Shown: positions 37,457 through 47,852 of the stretch, piece by piece
How positions within the stretch are numbered: the first letter of the stretch is position 1
Layout of the letters: each line of letters opens with the position of its first letter
Assembly: GCF_001942305.1 (NCBI RefSeq)
Contig: NZ_MKKE01000010.1
Span: 35,825-99,824, forward strand
Direction: 5' to 3'
From: Saccharomonospora sp. CUA-673
Lineage (GTDB): Bacteria; Actinomycetota; Actinomycetes; Mycobacteriales; Pseudonocardiaceae
Length of the DNA: 64,000 bases
Translations under genes and position numbers: made by a program
Notes under the pieces: generated by a model
Told to the model about the DNA's origin: nothing
What the model saw: the letters and a program-made list of their open reading frames with translations, nothing else
Databases searched by the model: none

Positions 37457-38974
37457 CTACCGCAGCAGTCTGCGCAAGGCGACGACAACGGCGGCCAACC
37501 CCGCGGTCAACAGCCCGAACACACCCCACCCGGTCTGGGTGGCAACGGTGAACGCCTCCTCGACGGCACGAGTCAGCCGTGCGGCCTGCCAGGCGGACAG
37601 CTCAGCAACCACGCCCACCGACGCTCCGAAGCTCTCCGACGCGGCGTCGAGCGCGCCGGCCGGGACGTCGTCGCCTGCTCGGTCGGCGACGATGTGGCGG
37701 TAGATGCCGAGGACGCCGCTGCCGAGGAACGCGAGTGACGAGGCCATGCCGAGGCTGCCGATGACGTCCTGCACGGCGGTCGCCGAGCCGGTCTTCTCCT
37801 CGGGTGCCGCACCGATGATCAGCTGCGAGAGCAGTGTCATGACCGGGGCGACGGTCAGGCTCGTCATGCTGAGCACCACGACGAGTCCGACGAGGCCGGC
37901 GCCCGGCACCAGGATCGCCACGAGCGAGGCGAACACGCCGGTCGCGGCCAGGACGGACGCGACCGCCCGCGCCGGGGTCAACACGCGGATGAGCACCGGC
38001 GTCAGCATGGTGCCGACGGTCGCGGCGATCGCCGGGGCCAGCAGCGTCAGCCCGGTCTCCCACGGGCTCAGGCCGCGGATGACCTGCAGGTATTGCGGCA
38101 CCAGCATGTCGGCCACCGCCATGGCGAACCCGGTGACGAACAGGACGGCCAGGATGAAGCTGAACTGCCTGCTGCGGAACAGCGTCAGGTCCAGTAACGG
38201 CGAGTCCGTGCGGCGTTGCCTGCGTAGGAAGAGCGCCAGCAATCCCGCGCCCACCGCCGTCGACAGCGCCGGGAGCGTGGACACCCCCGCGGCGGCCGTC
38301 TCCTGCAGGCCGAACACGAGCGCCCCCATGGCCGTGGTGGACAGCACCACCGACGCCGGGTCGATGCGTGCAGTCGGATCGCCGTGGTTGCGTTCCAACA
38401 GCAGCGGCCCGCCGAGCACCAGCACGGCCGCGATCGGCACGTTGATCAGGAAGACCGCACCCCACCAGAAGTGCTCGAGCATGAACCCGCCCAGCACGGG
38501 CCCGGCCGCCGCGCCGCCGGCGAACGCGGCCAGGTAGGTCGCGAAGGCGACGTTGTACTGCTGCGGGTCCCGGAAGGTGCGGCGCACCAGGATCATGCCG
38601 GCGGGTGTGATCGCCGCGGTGGCCACGCCGAGCAGGGCGCGGCCACCGATCAGCATCTCGGCGCTCGTCGCGTACGCGGCGACGAGCGAGGCACTGCCGT
38701 AGACGGTCACCGCGCCCAGCAACAGCTTCCGGGCTCCGATCCGCCGCGCCACCAGCCCGAAGGTGATCATGGTCGCCGCGCTGAGGAACTCTCCGATGTG
38801 GAGGATCCACAACTGTTGCGATCCGACGGGAACCAGATCGGCGGTGATCGCGGGCAGCGCGAGGAACAGCACCGTGATGTCGGTGGACAGCATGAACAAC
38901 GGCACGACCAGAACGGCCAGGCCGAGCCACTGCCGCGGGGTGGCCCGCGGCGGCGGGGAGTCGACGGTGGTCAC
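37457..38974 (-). CDS. MFS drug exporter of the DHA2 (14-helix) type
   Basis: The 505-residue membrane protein has about 14 helices. DHA2-type signatures include LSTDITVLFLALPAITADL in helix 1, GRALLGVATAAITPAGMILV (motif region of loop 4) and GPVLGGFMLEHFWWGAVFLI (motif C). It resembles the SmvA/QacA-like exporters of cationic drugs and dyes. GTG 38974 overlaps the upstream FMN reductase stop (GTGA), so the two are co-translated. Substrate unknown. Confidence 0.85.
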   Translation of the reverse strand: MTTVDSPPPRATPRQWLGLAVLVVPLFMLSTDITVLFLALPAITADLVPVGSQQLWILHIGEFLSAATMITFGLVARRIGARKLLLGAVTVYGSASLVAAYATSAEMLIGGRALLGVATAAITPAGMILVRRTFRDPQQYNVAFATYLAAFAGGAAAGPVLGGFMLEHFWWGAVFLINVPIAAVLVLGGPLLLERNHGDPTARIDPASVVLSTTAMGALVFGLQETAAAGVSTLPALSTAVGAGLLALFLRRQRRTDSPLLDLTLFRSRQFSFILAVLFVTGFAMAVADMLVPQYLQVIRGLSPWETGLTLLAPAIAATVGTMLTPVLIRVLTPARAVASVLAATGVFASLVAILVPGAGLVGLVVVLSMTSLTVAPVMTLLSQLIIGAAPEEKTGSATAVQDVIGSLGMASSLAFLGSGVLGIYRHIVADRAGDDVPAGALDAASESFGASVGVVAELSAWQAARLTRAVEEAFTVATQTGWGVFGLLTAGLAAVVVALRRLLR

Positions 38975-39585
38975 GCCGATGCCCCGGCGAGGTCGAAGTC
39001 GAGCGCCGGGTAGCGCCGGGTCTGCCGCGCCTCGCGCAGCATCGGAGCCCACCAGGCGAGCTCGTCCAGAACGGCGACGGCCGGTACACGCAGTCCCTCC
39101 GAGTCGACGGGCCTGCCGTCGTGGTCGAACACCGTCCAGTAGTTCGCCAGCGCGATGAAGTTCTTGACCGTCACCGCGGGGAACTCCGGGAAGACGCCGC
39201 GCAGGTGCTCGATGGCGGTCAGCCCACCGGTGATGCCCCCGTAGGAGACGAACGAGACCGGCCGAAGGGTCCACTCGCCGTAGAACCAGTCGATCGCGGT
39301 CTTCAACGCCGCCGAGTAGCTCCGGTTGTAGACGGGCGTGACCAGCACGAACGCATCGGCCGCCGCGAGGCGGGCGCCGAGCCGGGCGACCTCGGCCGGC
39401 GGTTCGGCGTTCGGGTCGTTGCCCGCGAGTTCCATGGGCAGGTCGTATTCGGCGAGGTCGACGAGTTCGACGTCGAAGTCGCCGTGCCGCCGGGCCTCCG
39501 CGGCGAACCACGTCGCCACGGTGGGGCCGAAACGTTCCGGGCGGATGCTGCCGATGACGACGGCGAGCCGGGGTCGAGCGGTCAT
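38971..39585 (-). CDS. NADPH-dependent FMN reductase family protein
   Basis: The 204-residue flavodoxin-fold protein begins VVIGSIRPERFGPTVATWFA, the phosphate-binding loop of the NADPH:FMN reductase/azoreductase family. It continues FVLVTPVYNRSYSAALKTAIDW and VSYGGITGGLTAI. It would reduce FMN, quinones or azo compounds. Coupling to a drug exporter suggests joint detoxification of a redox-active compound. ATG 39585. Confidence 0.85.
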   Translation of the reverse strand: MTARPRLAVVIGSIRPERFGPTVATWFAAEARRHGDFDVELVDLAEYDLPMELAGNDPNAEPPAEVARLGARLAAADAFVLVTPVYNRSYSAALKTAIDWFYGEWTLRPVSFVSYGGITGGLTAIEHLRGVFPEFPAVTVKNFIALANYWTVFDHDGRPVDSEGLRVPAVAVLDELAWWAPMLREARQTRRYPALDFDLAGASA

Positions 39586-39644
39586 GAGGTGCCTCCCAAA
39601 CGGTCTGTCCGATGTGACAGCGCGAGCATGGGCGGCAGGCACTC

Positions 39645-39668
39645 CGGAACAGCTCCGGAATTGTTCCG
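39645..39668 (-). promoter_or_regulatory. Inverted repeat upstream of the FMN reductase-MFS pair
   Basis: CGGAACA (39645-39651) and TGTTCCG (39662-39668) form a perfect 7-bp inverted repeat with a 10-base spacer, 60 bases upstream of the reductase start. Its size and place fit an operator. No regulator gene lies next to it. Confidence 0.5.
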
Positions 39669-39721
39669 ACACGGCTCCGACACGCTCCGGCGCCGCGTCG
39701 TAGGACGCAGCAGCAGCGGCC

Positions 39722-41430
39722 TCAGCGGGGCGTGCGGTCGTCGAGGATGTCGTCGGGGGAGGCGAAGGTGTAGCCGAGCGACTGCAGCGAGCTGACGAGG
39801 TCGCGCAGTCCCGCGGTGCCCAGGAACGGGTGGTAGAAGAAGCTGGCCACGTTGTCGCGCACCACGAGGGAGCGTTGCGCGTCGGCGAGCATGTCGACGA
39901 CGGTGCGGGCGGAGTACTGGTTGAACTTCGAGGGGGCGAGGTTGCCGATGTTCTCCGGGACGACGTTCGTGCCGTAGACGTCCCGCACCGGGTACGGGAA
40001 GTGCTGGCCGTAGACCTCGTCGTACGACACGTCCTCCGCGGCGCCGCACCGCCCGCCCGGGCAGTAGCCCGCGTAGTAGCTGCCGCGGTCGTAGCGGCCC
40101 GCGAAGATGCCGTTCGTCTCGTGGTAGTTCACCGCGGATCCGCCGTAGTGCGGGAACTCCCACAGCGTCGGCGTCGGCAGTCCGACCCGGCGGAACTCGG
40201 CCAGCCCCGTCGCGACGCGGTCCCGGAACCACTCGGCCGAATCGGCCGGGACCGGGCCGTGCAACGCGACGTGACCGTCGTCGTCCACGGTGGACCGGTA
40301 GAACTCGTAGTCGTCGCCGCTGACCGCGCTGCGTGGATTGGACGCCTTTTCGTACTGGTGCGTGTAGCCGTGCATGACGAGCGTGCCGCCGTGCTCGGTG
40401 GCGTACCGCAGCAGGTCCACCAGCTCCGGCTCGTCGACCAGGCGCGCCGACTGCGGTTCGCCGTCGGCCGTGACGCCGCGGGGATCGGTGAAGTACGGGT
40501 ACACGGCCACCGAGAACGGCACGTCCTCCTCGACGAGCAGCTCGACGATCGGACGCAGGTCGTCGACGTCGGTGTCCGGTCCGACGTCCTCGATGCGCAC
40601 CAGCGCGCGGTGCCGCGTGGGCGCCTCGGGCTCGAGCGTGCCCAGCAGGACGTCCGCCGCGGCGAGGTATCGGCCGCCCGAGTCCAGATAGGCGTACGGG
40701 ACCTCGGCCACATAGGTGAACGCGTCGGTGCGCACAGCCCACGGGCTCTGCGGTTCGCGGCCGCTCGTGTGCGCCAGGACCTGCGTCCGGTTCTCGTCCT
40801 CGACGGTCACCGCGTGCACCGGCGTGGTGTCGGCGGGATCGCGCGAGAGCGCCATTCCCTTGTACGTCACGGTGGTCGGCCGGTCGGCACGCAGGCCCGT
40901 CGTTCGCCAGCCGAACTCGCCCGCGACCCGCTCGTAGCGCTCGATGTTGTTGCCCAGCCACAGCACGGGAAGGTCGGTGGCCGCCAGGTCCCGAGGCATC
41001 GCGTCGGGCAGCCGTGCATTCTGCAGCGAACCCACGTAGATCACGGCCTGGTACCCGGCGAGGTCTCCCGTGCGGTAGGTGTGCGCCGGACGCAGGTCCC
41101 AGCGCCCGCGCGCGAGGCGAGGTTGGCCGTGAACATCGCGTACGCCTCGGCGCTCGCGGCGTTCTCGTCCCCGGCGGTGGCCTCGTCGTACAGGATCAGC
41201 GTGCGGTGGTCGGGATTCCCGCCCGGCCCGGGATCGCCCGCCACGCCCGCCTGCGCCGGAGTCGTGTCCAGCGGCAGGGGCCGGGCCGCGGGGGAGGCGG
41301 TCCGCGGGCCGCCGGTCAGGATCACCACGGTGGCGACGCCGACGACGGCGACCAGGACGAACGCGATCGCCAGGCGGACCCACGCCGGCCAGCGGTGCCG
41401 CTCGGCGGGCGAGGCCTGTTCGGCCGTCAC
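39722..41430 (-). CDS. DUF2334 polysaccharide-deacetylase-like protein, one frame break
   Basis: The product is about 569 residues from GTG 41430. An N-terminal membrane helix (VRLAIAFVLVAVVGVATVVIL) anchors an extracytoplasmic domain. One base appears missing near 41110 (TANLASRAG to RWDLRPAHTY). The C-terminal half has RALVRIEDVGPDTDVDDLRP, VMHGYTHQYE and FPHYGGSAVNYHETNG, the Asp/His pattern of DUF2334 and the related NodB-type deacetylases. GTGA overlap with wecB. Deacetylation of an amino-sugar polymer in the cell envelope is the likely role. Confidence 0.75.
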
Positions 41431-42634
41431 GACGGCACACCCGCGGGGCGGAACTCCGTCGGGCGCACCGCCGTCAGTCCCAGCAGATGCGCCAGGGCCT
41501 GAGCGGTGCGTTCGGCGGCGATGCCGTCGCCGAACGGGTTGTCGGTCGCCGCCATCGCGGCGTAGGCATCCGGGTGGGTGAGCAGTTCCACGGCGGTCTT
41601 GGTGATGAGCTCCCGGTCGTGCCGACCAGCCGGGCGCACCCCGCGTCGACCGCCTCGGTCCGTTCGGTGACCGTGCGCAGCACCAGCACCGGAACACCGA
41701 ACGTGGGCGCTTCCTCCTGGATGCCACCGGAATCCGAGAGCACCAGCGTGCTCATCGACAGCAGCGTCGCCAGGTCGCCATAGCTCAGTGGCTCGGTCAC
41801 GAGGACCCGGTCGACGTGGCCGAGCTCCTCGTGCACGACGGCCCGCACATCGGGGTTGGGGTGGGCCGGCACGACGACGTCCAGGTCGCGCACCGCGCGG
41901 GCGAGGTCGGCCACCGCGCGGGCGACCCGGCGCAGCGGCTCACCCCACGACTCGCGGCGGTGCGCGGTGACGAGCAGCAGCCGGCGGTGACCGGAGCGCA
42001 CCCGTGCGGCGACGGCGTCGAGCGCGGGCTCGGTGAGGGCCGCGCTCGTGCCGGCGACGGATCGCAGTGCGTCGACCGCCGTGTTGCCGGCCACGACGAT
42101 GCGGTCGTCCGGCACGGCCTCGGCACGCAGGTTGCGGGCGGCGGCGGGCGTCGGTGCCAGGTGCAGCGCCGCCATCGCCGTCACGAGCCTGCGGTTGAGT
42201 TCCTCCGGGAACGGCGCTGCCAGATCGCCCGAGCGCAGACCCGCCTCGACGTGCACCACCGGGATCGAGCGCCAGAATGCGGCGAGCGCACCGGCCAATG
42301 TGGACGTCGTGTCGCCCTGGACGATCACCGCGGCCGGCCCCACCCGCGTTATCACCTGGTCGAGACCGGTCAACACGGCCGACATCAACTCGGCCTGCCC
42401 GCCGCCGCGGCGGGCGACGGCGAGACGTTCGTCCGGTGCCAGGCCGAACGTCGCGAGCGCCTGGTCGACCAGGTCGGTGTGCTGTCCCGTCGCGAGCAGC
42501 ACCGGGCGGAACCAGGGGGAGTCGGCGAGCGCCGACACGACCGGTGCCAGCTTCACGGCTTCCGGTCTGGTGCCGACCACGACGAGGACGAACGTTCGGG
42601 GAGCGGCACCCCCGGCTCCGAGGTTGGTCGACAT
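41427..42634 (-). CDS. wecB: UDP-N-acetylglucosamine 2-epimerase, one frame break
   Basis: The product is about 402 residues from ATG 42634. WecB hallmarks are VVVGTRPEAVKLAPVV at the start, then VQGDTTSTLAGALAA, VVHVEAGLRSGDL, FPEELNRRLV, AHRRESWGEPL and LSDSGGIQEEAP. One base appears missing near 41625 (CARLVGT to HDRELITKT). The enzyme makes UDP-N-acetylmannosamine for envelope polysaccharide. It is translationally coupled to the deacetylase-like gene and divergent from the GT2 genes, so all probably serve one polymer. Confidence 0.88.
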
Positions 42635-42794
42635 GGGGACCTTAACGTTTCTTCGGGTGAACACGTGTGCGGCTCTGTGCTACTCAGAGTTGTCCGATCG
42701 GAATCGTGAGAAGGCGTGCACAGTCTTCCGGAAAACGGCGGACCGGACAGGTCTAACATGATCGACACGTATTTCACTCAGCAGTGGAGAAGTA

Positions 42795-42810
42795 ATCACC
42801 CGTAGGGGTG
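42795..42810. promoter_or_regulatory. Perfect inverted repeat in the wecB-GT2 intergenic region
   Basis: TCACCC-GTAG-GGGTGA lies midway in the 287-base region between the divergent genes. It could be an operator or a small hairpin. Nothing else recognisable is seen there. Confidence 0.35.
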
Positions 42811-42921
42811 AGCCACATGATCAGACCAATGGTCAAGGTGCAGATTGCAGCTTCCCGGTGCGCACATGGACACACGAACGTGTGGATTCCGTGACATTCT
42901 GGCCCTACTGTTGGTCGTCTC

Positions 42922-43137
42922 GTGTGGCCCGGTGTCAACGGGTCGACCCGATGGAACGGGGGTTGGACCATTTCGCACACGCCATCAGGTCCGGTAGGGA
43001 TCGCCGCCGCGGGAATCGGTATTTCGACCGGCGGTGTCGTCGCCGACATCGTCCTCGGCGCGGTGCTGTTGATCGTGCTGCTGCTCGTCGTTCGCTCGCT
43101 GCGGAACCGACTGCATCGGCGGGCCGGCAACGGCTGA
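42922..43137 (+). CDS. Small single-helix membrane protein
   Basis: The 71-residue product has one strong hydrophobic helix (residues about 38-58, VVADIVLGAVLLIVLLLVVR) and a basic tail RNRLHRRAGNG. It starts at GTG 42922. The stop overlaps the ATG of the glycosyltransferase gene (TGATG), the main reason to believe it is real. It may be a small subunit of the synthase, like the small partners of other processive GT2 enzymes. No family recognised. Confidence 0.5.
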   Translation: MWPGVNGSTRWNGGWTISHTPSGPVGIAAAGIGISTGGVVADIVLGAVLLIVLLLVVRSLRNRLHRRAGNG

Positions 43138-44443
43138 TGCTCACGACGTCCGCGGCCATGCTGCTGCTGTTGGTGCTCTGGCCGCTGTACAACTTCGTGG
43201 TGGCCCTGCTGGGATCGCGCCGCACCGGAGTGCGGGACCGGTGGCAGCGGCTGCCGCCCCGGAGGTCCTGGATCATGATCCCGGCGCTCAACGAGGAGGC
43301 CGTCGTCGCCAACACGGTCCGGCGCGCACTGGAACTCGGGGCCGGCCGGCACCTCGTGCGGGTGCTGGTCGTCGACGACGGCTCCGACGACCGGACCCCC
43401 GAGATCCTGGCCGGCATCGACGATCCCCGCCTGTATGTGCTGCGCCGTGAACCGCCTGCGGCGCGCAGCGGCAAGGGCGCAGCGCTGAACGCGGGCTATC
43501 GGCGAATCCTGGAGATCTGCCGCGCCGAGGACACCGTCGACTCGACGGTCGTGGGCATCATCGACGGCGACGGCCGGGGGAGTCGCGGGCTGCTGGACGC
43601 GGTGTCGGTGTTGCTGGCCGATCCCGGCGTCGGCGCGTGCAGTGCCGCGTGCGGATCCACAACCTGAACCGGCCGTTGGCGATGCTGCAGGACCTCGAGT
43701 TCGGTGCCGTGGCCGACGCGGCGCAGGGGGTGCGCGACCGGGTCGGCAGCGTGGGTATGGGTGGGAACGGGCAGTTCACGCGGTTGACGGTGCTGGAACG
43801 GTTCCACCCGGCGCCGTGGTCGGACTGTCTGGTCGAGGATCTGGAACTCGGACTGCGACTGCACCTGGCCGGTGTCCGCATCCGCTACGCGAACACGGGG
43901 TGGGTCACGCAGCAGGGTCTGGTCGACGTGCGCCGGCTGCTGCGGCAGCGGACGCGGTGGGCGCAGGGGAATCTGCAGTGCGTGCGGCATCTGCGGTCGT
44001 TGGCGGCCTCGCGGCACATCGGGAGCATGGGACTGGTCGACTTCCTGCTGTATCTGGTGACGCCGTGGTTGGCGGTGCCGTTGTCGGTGCTCGTCGCCGG
44101 CCTCGTGGCGGTGACGGTCGTGGGCGTGGTGACCGGCGGCGGCGCAGGCGGGATGGCCGCGTCCGGGGACGACCTGGCGTGGGCGGGCGCGCTGTGGGCC
44201 GTCGTGCTGCTGGCGCCCGGTCTGCTGTGGGCCGCCGGGCATCGCATCCGGCTCGGCAACCTGCCGTGGTGGCGATGCCTGCTGGCGGGTCTGTTGTATC
44301 CGGGACTGCTGCTGCTCGGCGTCGTCGCCACCTGGCGCGCGGTGTACCGCGTCATCCGCCGCCGCAACACGTGGACGAAAACCGAACGCCTCGCCGACTC
44401 CGACCATGCCGACTCCGATCGGCGACCTGTGCGGCGGCGGTAG
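43137..44443 (+). CDS. Processive family 2 glycosyltransferase, one frame break
   Basis: The product is about 435 residues. The GT-A domain has SWIMIPALNEEAVVANTVRR, then VLVVDDGSDDRTPEIL and VVGIIDGDGRGS. One base appears missing near 43640 (GVGACSA to VQCRVRIHN). The acceptor-site VEDLELGLRLHLAG and the processivity motif RQRTRWAQG (QxxRW type) follow, then three to four C-terminal helices. The pattern matches the synthases of poly-N-acetylglucosamine, hyaluronan or cellulose. With WecB and a deacetylase-like protein nearby, an amino-sugar polymer is likely. Confidence 0.8.
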
Positions 44444-44496
44444 TTCCCGACGCCGTGTGTTGTCGCTGGGGTTGCCGGAGGGCGTTGCGAAGCAAT

Positions 44497-44512
44497 TCTA
44501 ACCGCGGTTAGA
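44497..44512. promoter_or_regulatory. Perfect 16-base palindrome upstream of the second importer
   Basis: TCTAACCGCGGTTAGA lies 203 bases before the binding protein start. It contains CTAACC and GGTTAG, the half-sites of DtxR/IdeR boxes, but in the opposite relative order to the standard box. It may be an operator for another metal or TetR-type regulator. Confidence 0.5.
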
Positions 44513-44714
44513 GTCCCATCTATAACCAAGGAAGAGGTGCCCTGGGTCGGGGGCATCCGGCCCGATCGCCGCTCGTTCTTCCTTGCGGCCCGGTGGTCAC
44601 GCATCCACCCCTTCTCGTCCTCGAATCATTGCTCCTCGCAGGTACCTCGATCAGAGTTTCCGCAGCAGATCGGGTCGGGGCACAAGGTTGTGTCCAGAAT
44701 GGAGGATGCTCGAC

Positions 44715-45704
44715 ATGGGTTGTCGCGAGAGGCAATGGTGGAAACGCGGCGTCCGAGCGAGTTTCGGGCTGCTGTTGAGCATCGTTCTCCTCACCTCGTG
44801 TGGCACGGCCGGCGGCGGATCGGGTGAGGATGCCGCGTCCGGGCCCACCCGTACGGTCGAACACGACATGGGTGAGGCGGAGGTTCCGGCGCAGCCACAG
44901 CGAATCGTCGCGCTCGAGCTCCCCTACATCGACATGCTTTCCGCTCTCCGGGTGAGTCCGGTCGGGCTGGTCGACGACGGAGACCCGGAGACGCTGATCC
45001 CCGAGGTGCGGGAGCGGATCGGTGAGTGGGAGTCGGTCGGCAGCCGGTCCGAGCCCAACCTGGAGCAGATCGCCAAGCTCGAACCCGACCTGATCATCGC
45101 CGACAACGAACGGCACGCGGCGATCTACGAAGAACTGAATGAGATTGCCCCGACGGTCGTGTTCACCGCCCGATATGCCGGCTACGAGAAAACGTTGGAC
45201 GTGGCCCGCGAGGTCGGCAATGCCATCAACAAGTCCGACGAAATGAACGCCGAGATCGGACGTCTCGAAGGCCGGCTCGACGAGTTGTCGCGAACCAACT
45301 CCGACGGCGACAACTCCGAGAACGGCGACAGGGACTCCCTCGCGGTCATTCCCCGCGAGCGCGGAACGGCGCAGGTTCTGGGGGAGGGGTCGTACGTGGC
45401 CGACATCCTCGATCGGGTTCGGGTGCCGTATGCACCGGAGGCTGCGGCGTATCCCGCGGAGGCGGACTCCGCGTCGACCGGGTTGGAAGGGCTGGCGGAG
45501 ATCGACCCCGCCGTGCTGTTCGTCATGACCGACGCCGAGACCACGATGGACCACTGGCAGTCGTCGGAGGTGTGGCAGAAGCTCACCGCGGTGGAGAACG
45601 AGGACGTGCACGCGGTGAGCCGTGCCCAGTGGACCCGGTCGCGGGGGCTCGTGGCGATGGAACTGATCGCGGAGGAAGCGGTCGAGTTGTTCGACGAACG
45701 GTAG
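44715..45704 (+). CDS. FecB-type siderophore-binding lipoprotein (second importer)
   Basis: The 329-residue lipoprotein starts at ATG 44715, with ggagg 9 bases upstream, and has a signal peptide ending VLLTSCGTAGG. FecB-type features are PQRIVALELPYIDMLSALRV, LAKLEPDLIIADNERHAAIYEELNEIAPTVVF (read in part) and a long helical backbone. An unusual acidic, Asn-rich insert (about residues 196-209, RTNSDGDNSENGD) follows the connecting helix. It heads a four-gene importer operon with two permeases and an ATPase, typical of iron-siderophore uptake. Confidence 0.87.
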   Translation: MGCRERQWWKRGVRASFGLLLSIVLLTSCGTAGGGSGEDAASGPTRTVEHDMGEAEVPAQPQRIVALELPYIDMLSALRVSPVGLVDDGDPETLIPEVRERIGEWESVGSRSEPNLEQIAKLEPDLIIADNERHAAIYEELNEIAPTVVFTARYAGYEKTLDVAREVGNAINKSDEMNAEIGRLEGRLDELSRTNSDGDNSENGDRDSLAVIPRERGTAQVLGEGSYVADILDRVRVPYAPEAAAYPAEADSASTGLEGLAEIDPAVLFVMTDAETTMDHWQSSEVWQKLTAVENEDVHAVSRAQWTRSRGLVAMELIAEEAVELFDER

Positions 45705-45744
45705 TCAGGCGGACTGATCGATCTCGGGTGGACGGGTCGGCGCA

Positions 45745-46743
45745 ATGTTGCGGTCCAGGAGCGCGCTCCTTTCCGGACTAATGGTGTGTGCGGCGCTCCT
45801 GGCCGCGAGCCTCGTCGTCAGTGTCAACTTCGGCGTGGCCGGCCTCGGCGTGACGGACGTGGTGCGGGCATTCGGGAACTTCGACGGATCCCGCGACGAC
45901 CTGATCATCCGCACGATCCGGGTTCCACGGGCACTCGCCGCGGCTCTGGTCGGAGCCTGCCTGGCGGTGGCGGGTGCCATCATGCAGGGAATCACGCGGA
46001 ACCCGTTGGCCGACCCGGGAATCCTCGGCATCAACGCCGGGGCGGCCTTCGCCGTGGTGACGACGGTGTTCGTGTTCGGCGGAACGGCGTCGGCGACGTT
46101 CGCACCGTTCGCGTTCGTCGGGGCGGCCGTCGCCGCGGCGATCGTGTACGGGATCGGCTCGATGGGCCGCGGGCGGATGAAGCCGATGCGGCTGGCCATC
46201 GCCGGGGCGGCGGTGGCGGCGCTCCTGTCCTCGTTCACCACGGCGACCCTGGTGCTCAGCGAGCAGACCATGGACACGATCCGGTTCTGGCTCGCCGGCT
46301 CGGTCCTGGGGCGCGACCTGGAACTGCTGAAACAGATATCGCCGTACGTCCTCGTGGGGTTCGTCCTGGCGGTGGCCCTGAGCCGCCAGGTCACCGCGCT
46401 CATGCTCGGCGAGGACGTGGCCACCGGTCTGGGACAGCGGACCGCGCTCACGAAATCCCTTGCCGTCCTCGCGGTGATCCTCCTGGCGGGCAGCGCGGTC
46501 GCCGTGGCGGGGCCGGTGGGCTTCATCGGGCTCGTGGTGCCCCACGCGGTGCGTTTCTTCGTCGGTCTGGACTACCGCTGGATCCTGCCGTACTCAGCGA
46601 TCATCGGAGGGATAGTGCTCCTCGGTGCCGACATCATCTCGCGGGCGGTCCTGCCGGTGCACGAAATCCCGGTCGGGGTGACCACCGCCGTCGTGGGTGC
46701 TCCGTTCTTCATCTACCTGGCCCGCTACAAGGTGTCCCAGTGA
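45745..46743 (+). CDS. FecCD-type permease 1 of the second importer
   Basis: The 332-residue permease has nine to ten helices. Family elements are TIRVPRALAAALVGACLAVAG (seen in part), GAIMQGITRNPLADPGILGINAGAAFAV and GFIGLVVPHAVRFFVGLDYR. It starts at ATG 45745, 40 bases after the binding protein, and ends one base before the second permease start region. It probably forms a heterodimer with that protein. Confidence 0.88.
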   Translation: MLRSRSALLSGLMVCAALLAASLVVSVNFGVAGLGVTDVVRAFGNFDGSRDDLIIRTIRVPRALAAALVGACLAVAGAIMQGITRNPLADPGILGINAGAAFAVVTTVFVFGGTASATFAPFAFVGAAVAAAIVYGIGSMGRGRMKPMRLAIAGAAVAALLSSFTTATLVLSEQTMDTIRFWLAGSVLGRDLELLKQISPYVLVGFVLAVALSRQVTALMLGEDVATGLGQRTALTKSLAVLAVILLAGSAVAVAGPVGFIGLVVPHAVRFFVGLDYRWILPYSAIIGGIVLLGADIISRAVLPVHEIPVGVTTAVVGAPFFIYLARYKVSQ

Positions 46744-46744
46744 T

Positions 46745-47812
46745 ATGGCACGCCTGACTCCTGTCGCCGCCCGCCGGAATGCCCGTGAGGCAACGCTGCG
46801 CATCGGACCGGCCTCGTTGCGGCTGAATCTGCGTTCCGTCGTGATGATCGGCGTGCTCTGGGTGGCCGCGTTCGCCGGGCTGGTGGCCAATGTGGCGTAC
46901 GGCGAATATCCGGTGCCACCGCTCGAGGTCGTCCGCACGATTCTCGGGCTGGGAGAGGATGGTGGCCAGGCGTTCGTGGTCAACACCCTCCGCCTGCCCC
47001 GGGCCCTCGTGGCCGTGGCCGTGGGCGCTGCGTTGGGCGTGAGCGGGGTGATATTGCAGGGAATAACGCGCAACGACCTCGCGGCGCCGGACATCGTCGG
47101 GATCAACGCCGGGGCGTCGTTGGCGGCGGTGAGCCTGATCGTGATTGCGCCGGCGGCGTCCGTCGTCTATCTGCAACCGGCGGCGCTGGCCGGTGCCTTC
47201 GTGGCGGCCGGGTTGCTGTACCTGTTGGCCTGGCGGAGGAACGGCTCACCGTTGAGGCTGGTGCTCGTCGGTATCGGGTTGAGCGCCATCGCCGGCGCCG
47301 GCGCCACGCTCCTGGTCACCATCGGTGAGATCGAGCAGGCGTCGAGCGCGCTGGTCTGGCTTGCCGGCAGCGTCTACGGCCGGGGGTGGGACGACCTGTA
47401 CTCGTTCCTGCCGTGGCTGCTGGTGCTGTTTCCGTTGGCGCTGTTGCTGTCCCGTCATCTCGCCGCGCTGAATCTGGGCGACAACGTGGCACGGGTTCTC
47501 GGTGTCCACGTCGAAAGGGTGCGCGGGTTGCTGTTGCTGACGAGCGTGGGCCTGGCCGGTACGGCGGTGGCCACGGCCGGAACGGTCGGTTTCGTCGCGT
47601 TGATGGCCCCGCACATCGCCCGCCACCTGGTCGGCCCGTCCTACGGGGGACTCATGCCCGCGGCGGCTGCCACGGGAGCCACGATCGTCGTGGGCGCGGA
47701 TTTCGTCGGACGATTCCTGTTCGCGCCGGTGGAACTTCCTGCCGGCATCGTCACCGCGGTCCTCGGCGCACCCTTCTTCTTGTATCTGCTCTATCGCAGC
47801 AGGAACGGATAG
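46745..47812 (+). CDS. FecCD-type permease 2 of the second importer
   Basis: The 355-residue permease has [20 protein letters not shown], the motif [23 protein letters not shown] and [20 protein letters not shown]. It starts at ATG 46745, 1 base after the previous stop codon. Two different permease genes are the rule in Fe-siderophore systems and contrast with the single permease of the peptide cluster. Confidence 0.88.
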   Translation: MARLTPVAARRNAREATLRIGPASLRLNLRSVVMIGVLWVAAFAGLVANVAYGEYPVPPLEVVRTILGLGEDGGQAFVVNTLRLPRALVAVAVGAALGVSGVILQGITRNDLAAPDIVGINAGASLAAVSLIVIAPAASVVYLQPAALAGAFVAAGLLYLLAWRRNGSPLRLVLVGIGLSAIAGAGATLLVTIGEIEQASSALVWLAGSVYGRGWDDLYSFLPWLLVLFPLALLLSRHLAALNLGDNVARVLGVHVERVRGLLLLTSVGLAGTAVATAGTVGFVALMAPHIARHLVGPSYGGLMPAAAATGATIVVGADFVGRFLFAPVELPAGIVTAVLGAPFFLYLLYRSRNG

Positions 47813-47852
47813 CTCGCGAGTACCCGGACCCGGAGAGGAAGCTGGAGGATCG

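Noticed and set aside
36906..37529. Repetitive minus-strand ORF over the 21-bp repeats
   Set aside because: The repeat length is a multiple of three, so all frames stay open; residues are low-complexity (RRRVSTPRRR type) and no ribosome site or domain is seen.
44497..44512. IdeR/DtxR iron box
   Set aside because: The half-sites are present but in the reverse arrangement to a standard box, so I list it only as an unidentified palindrome.
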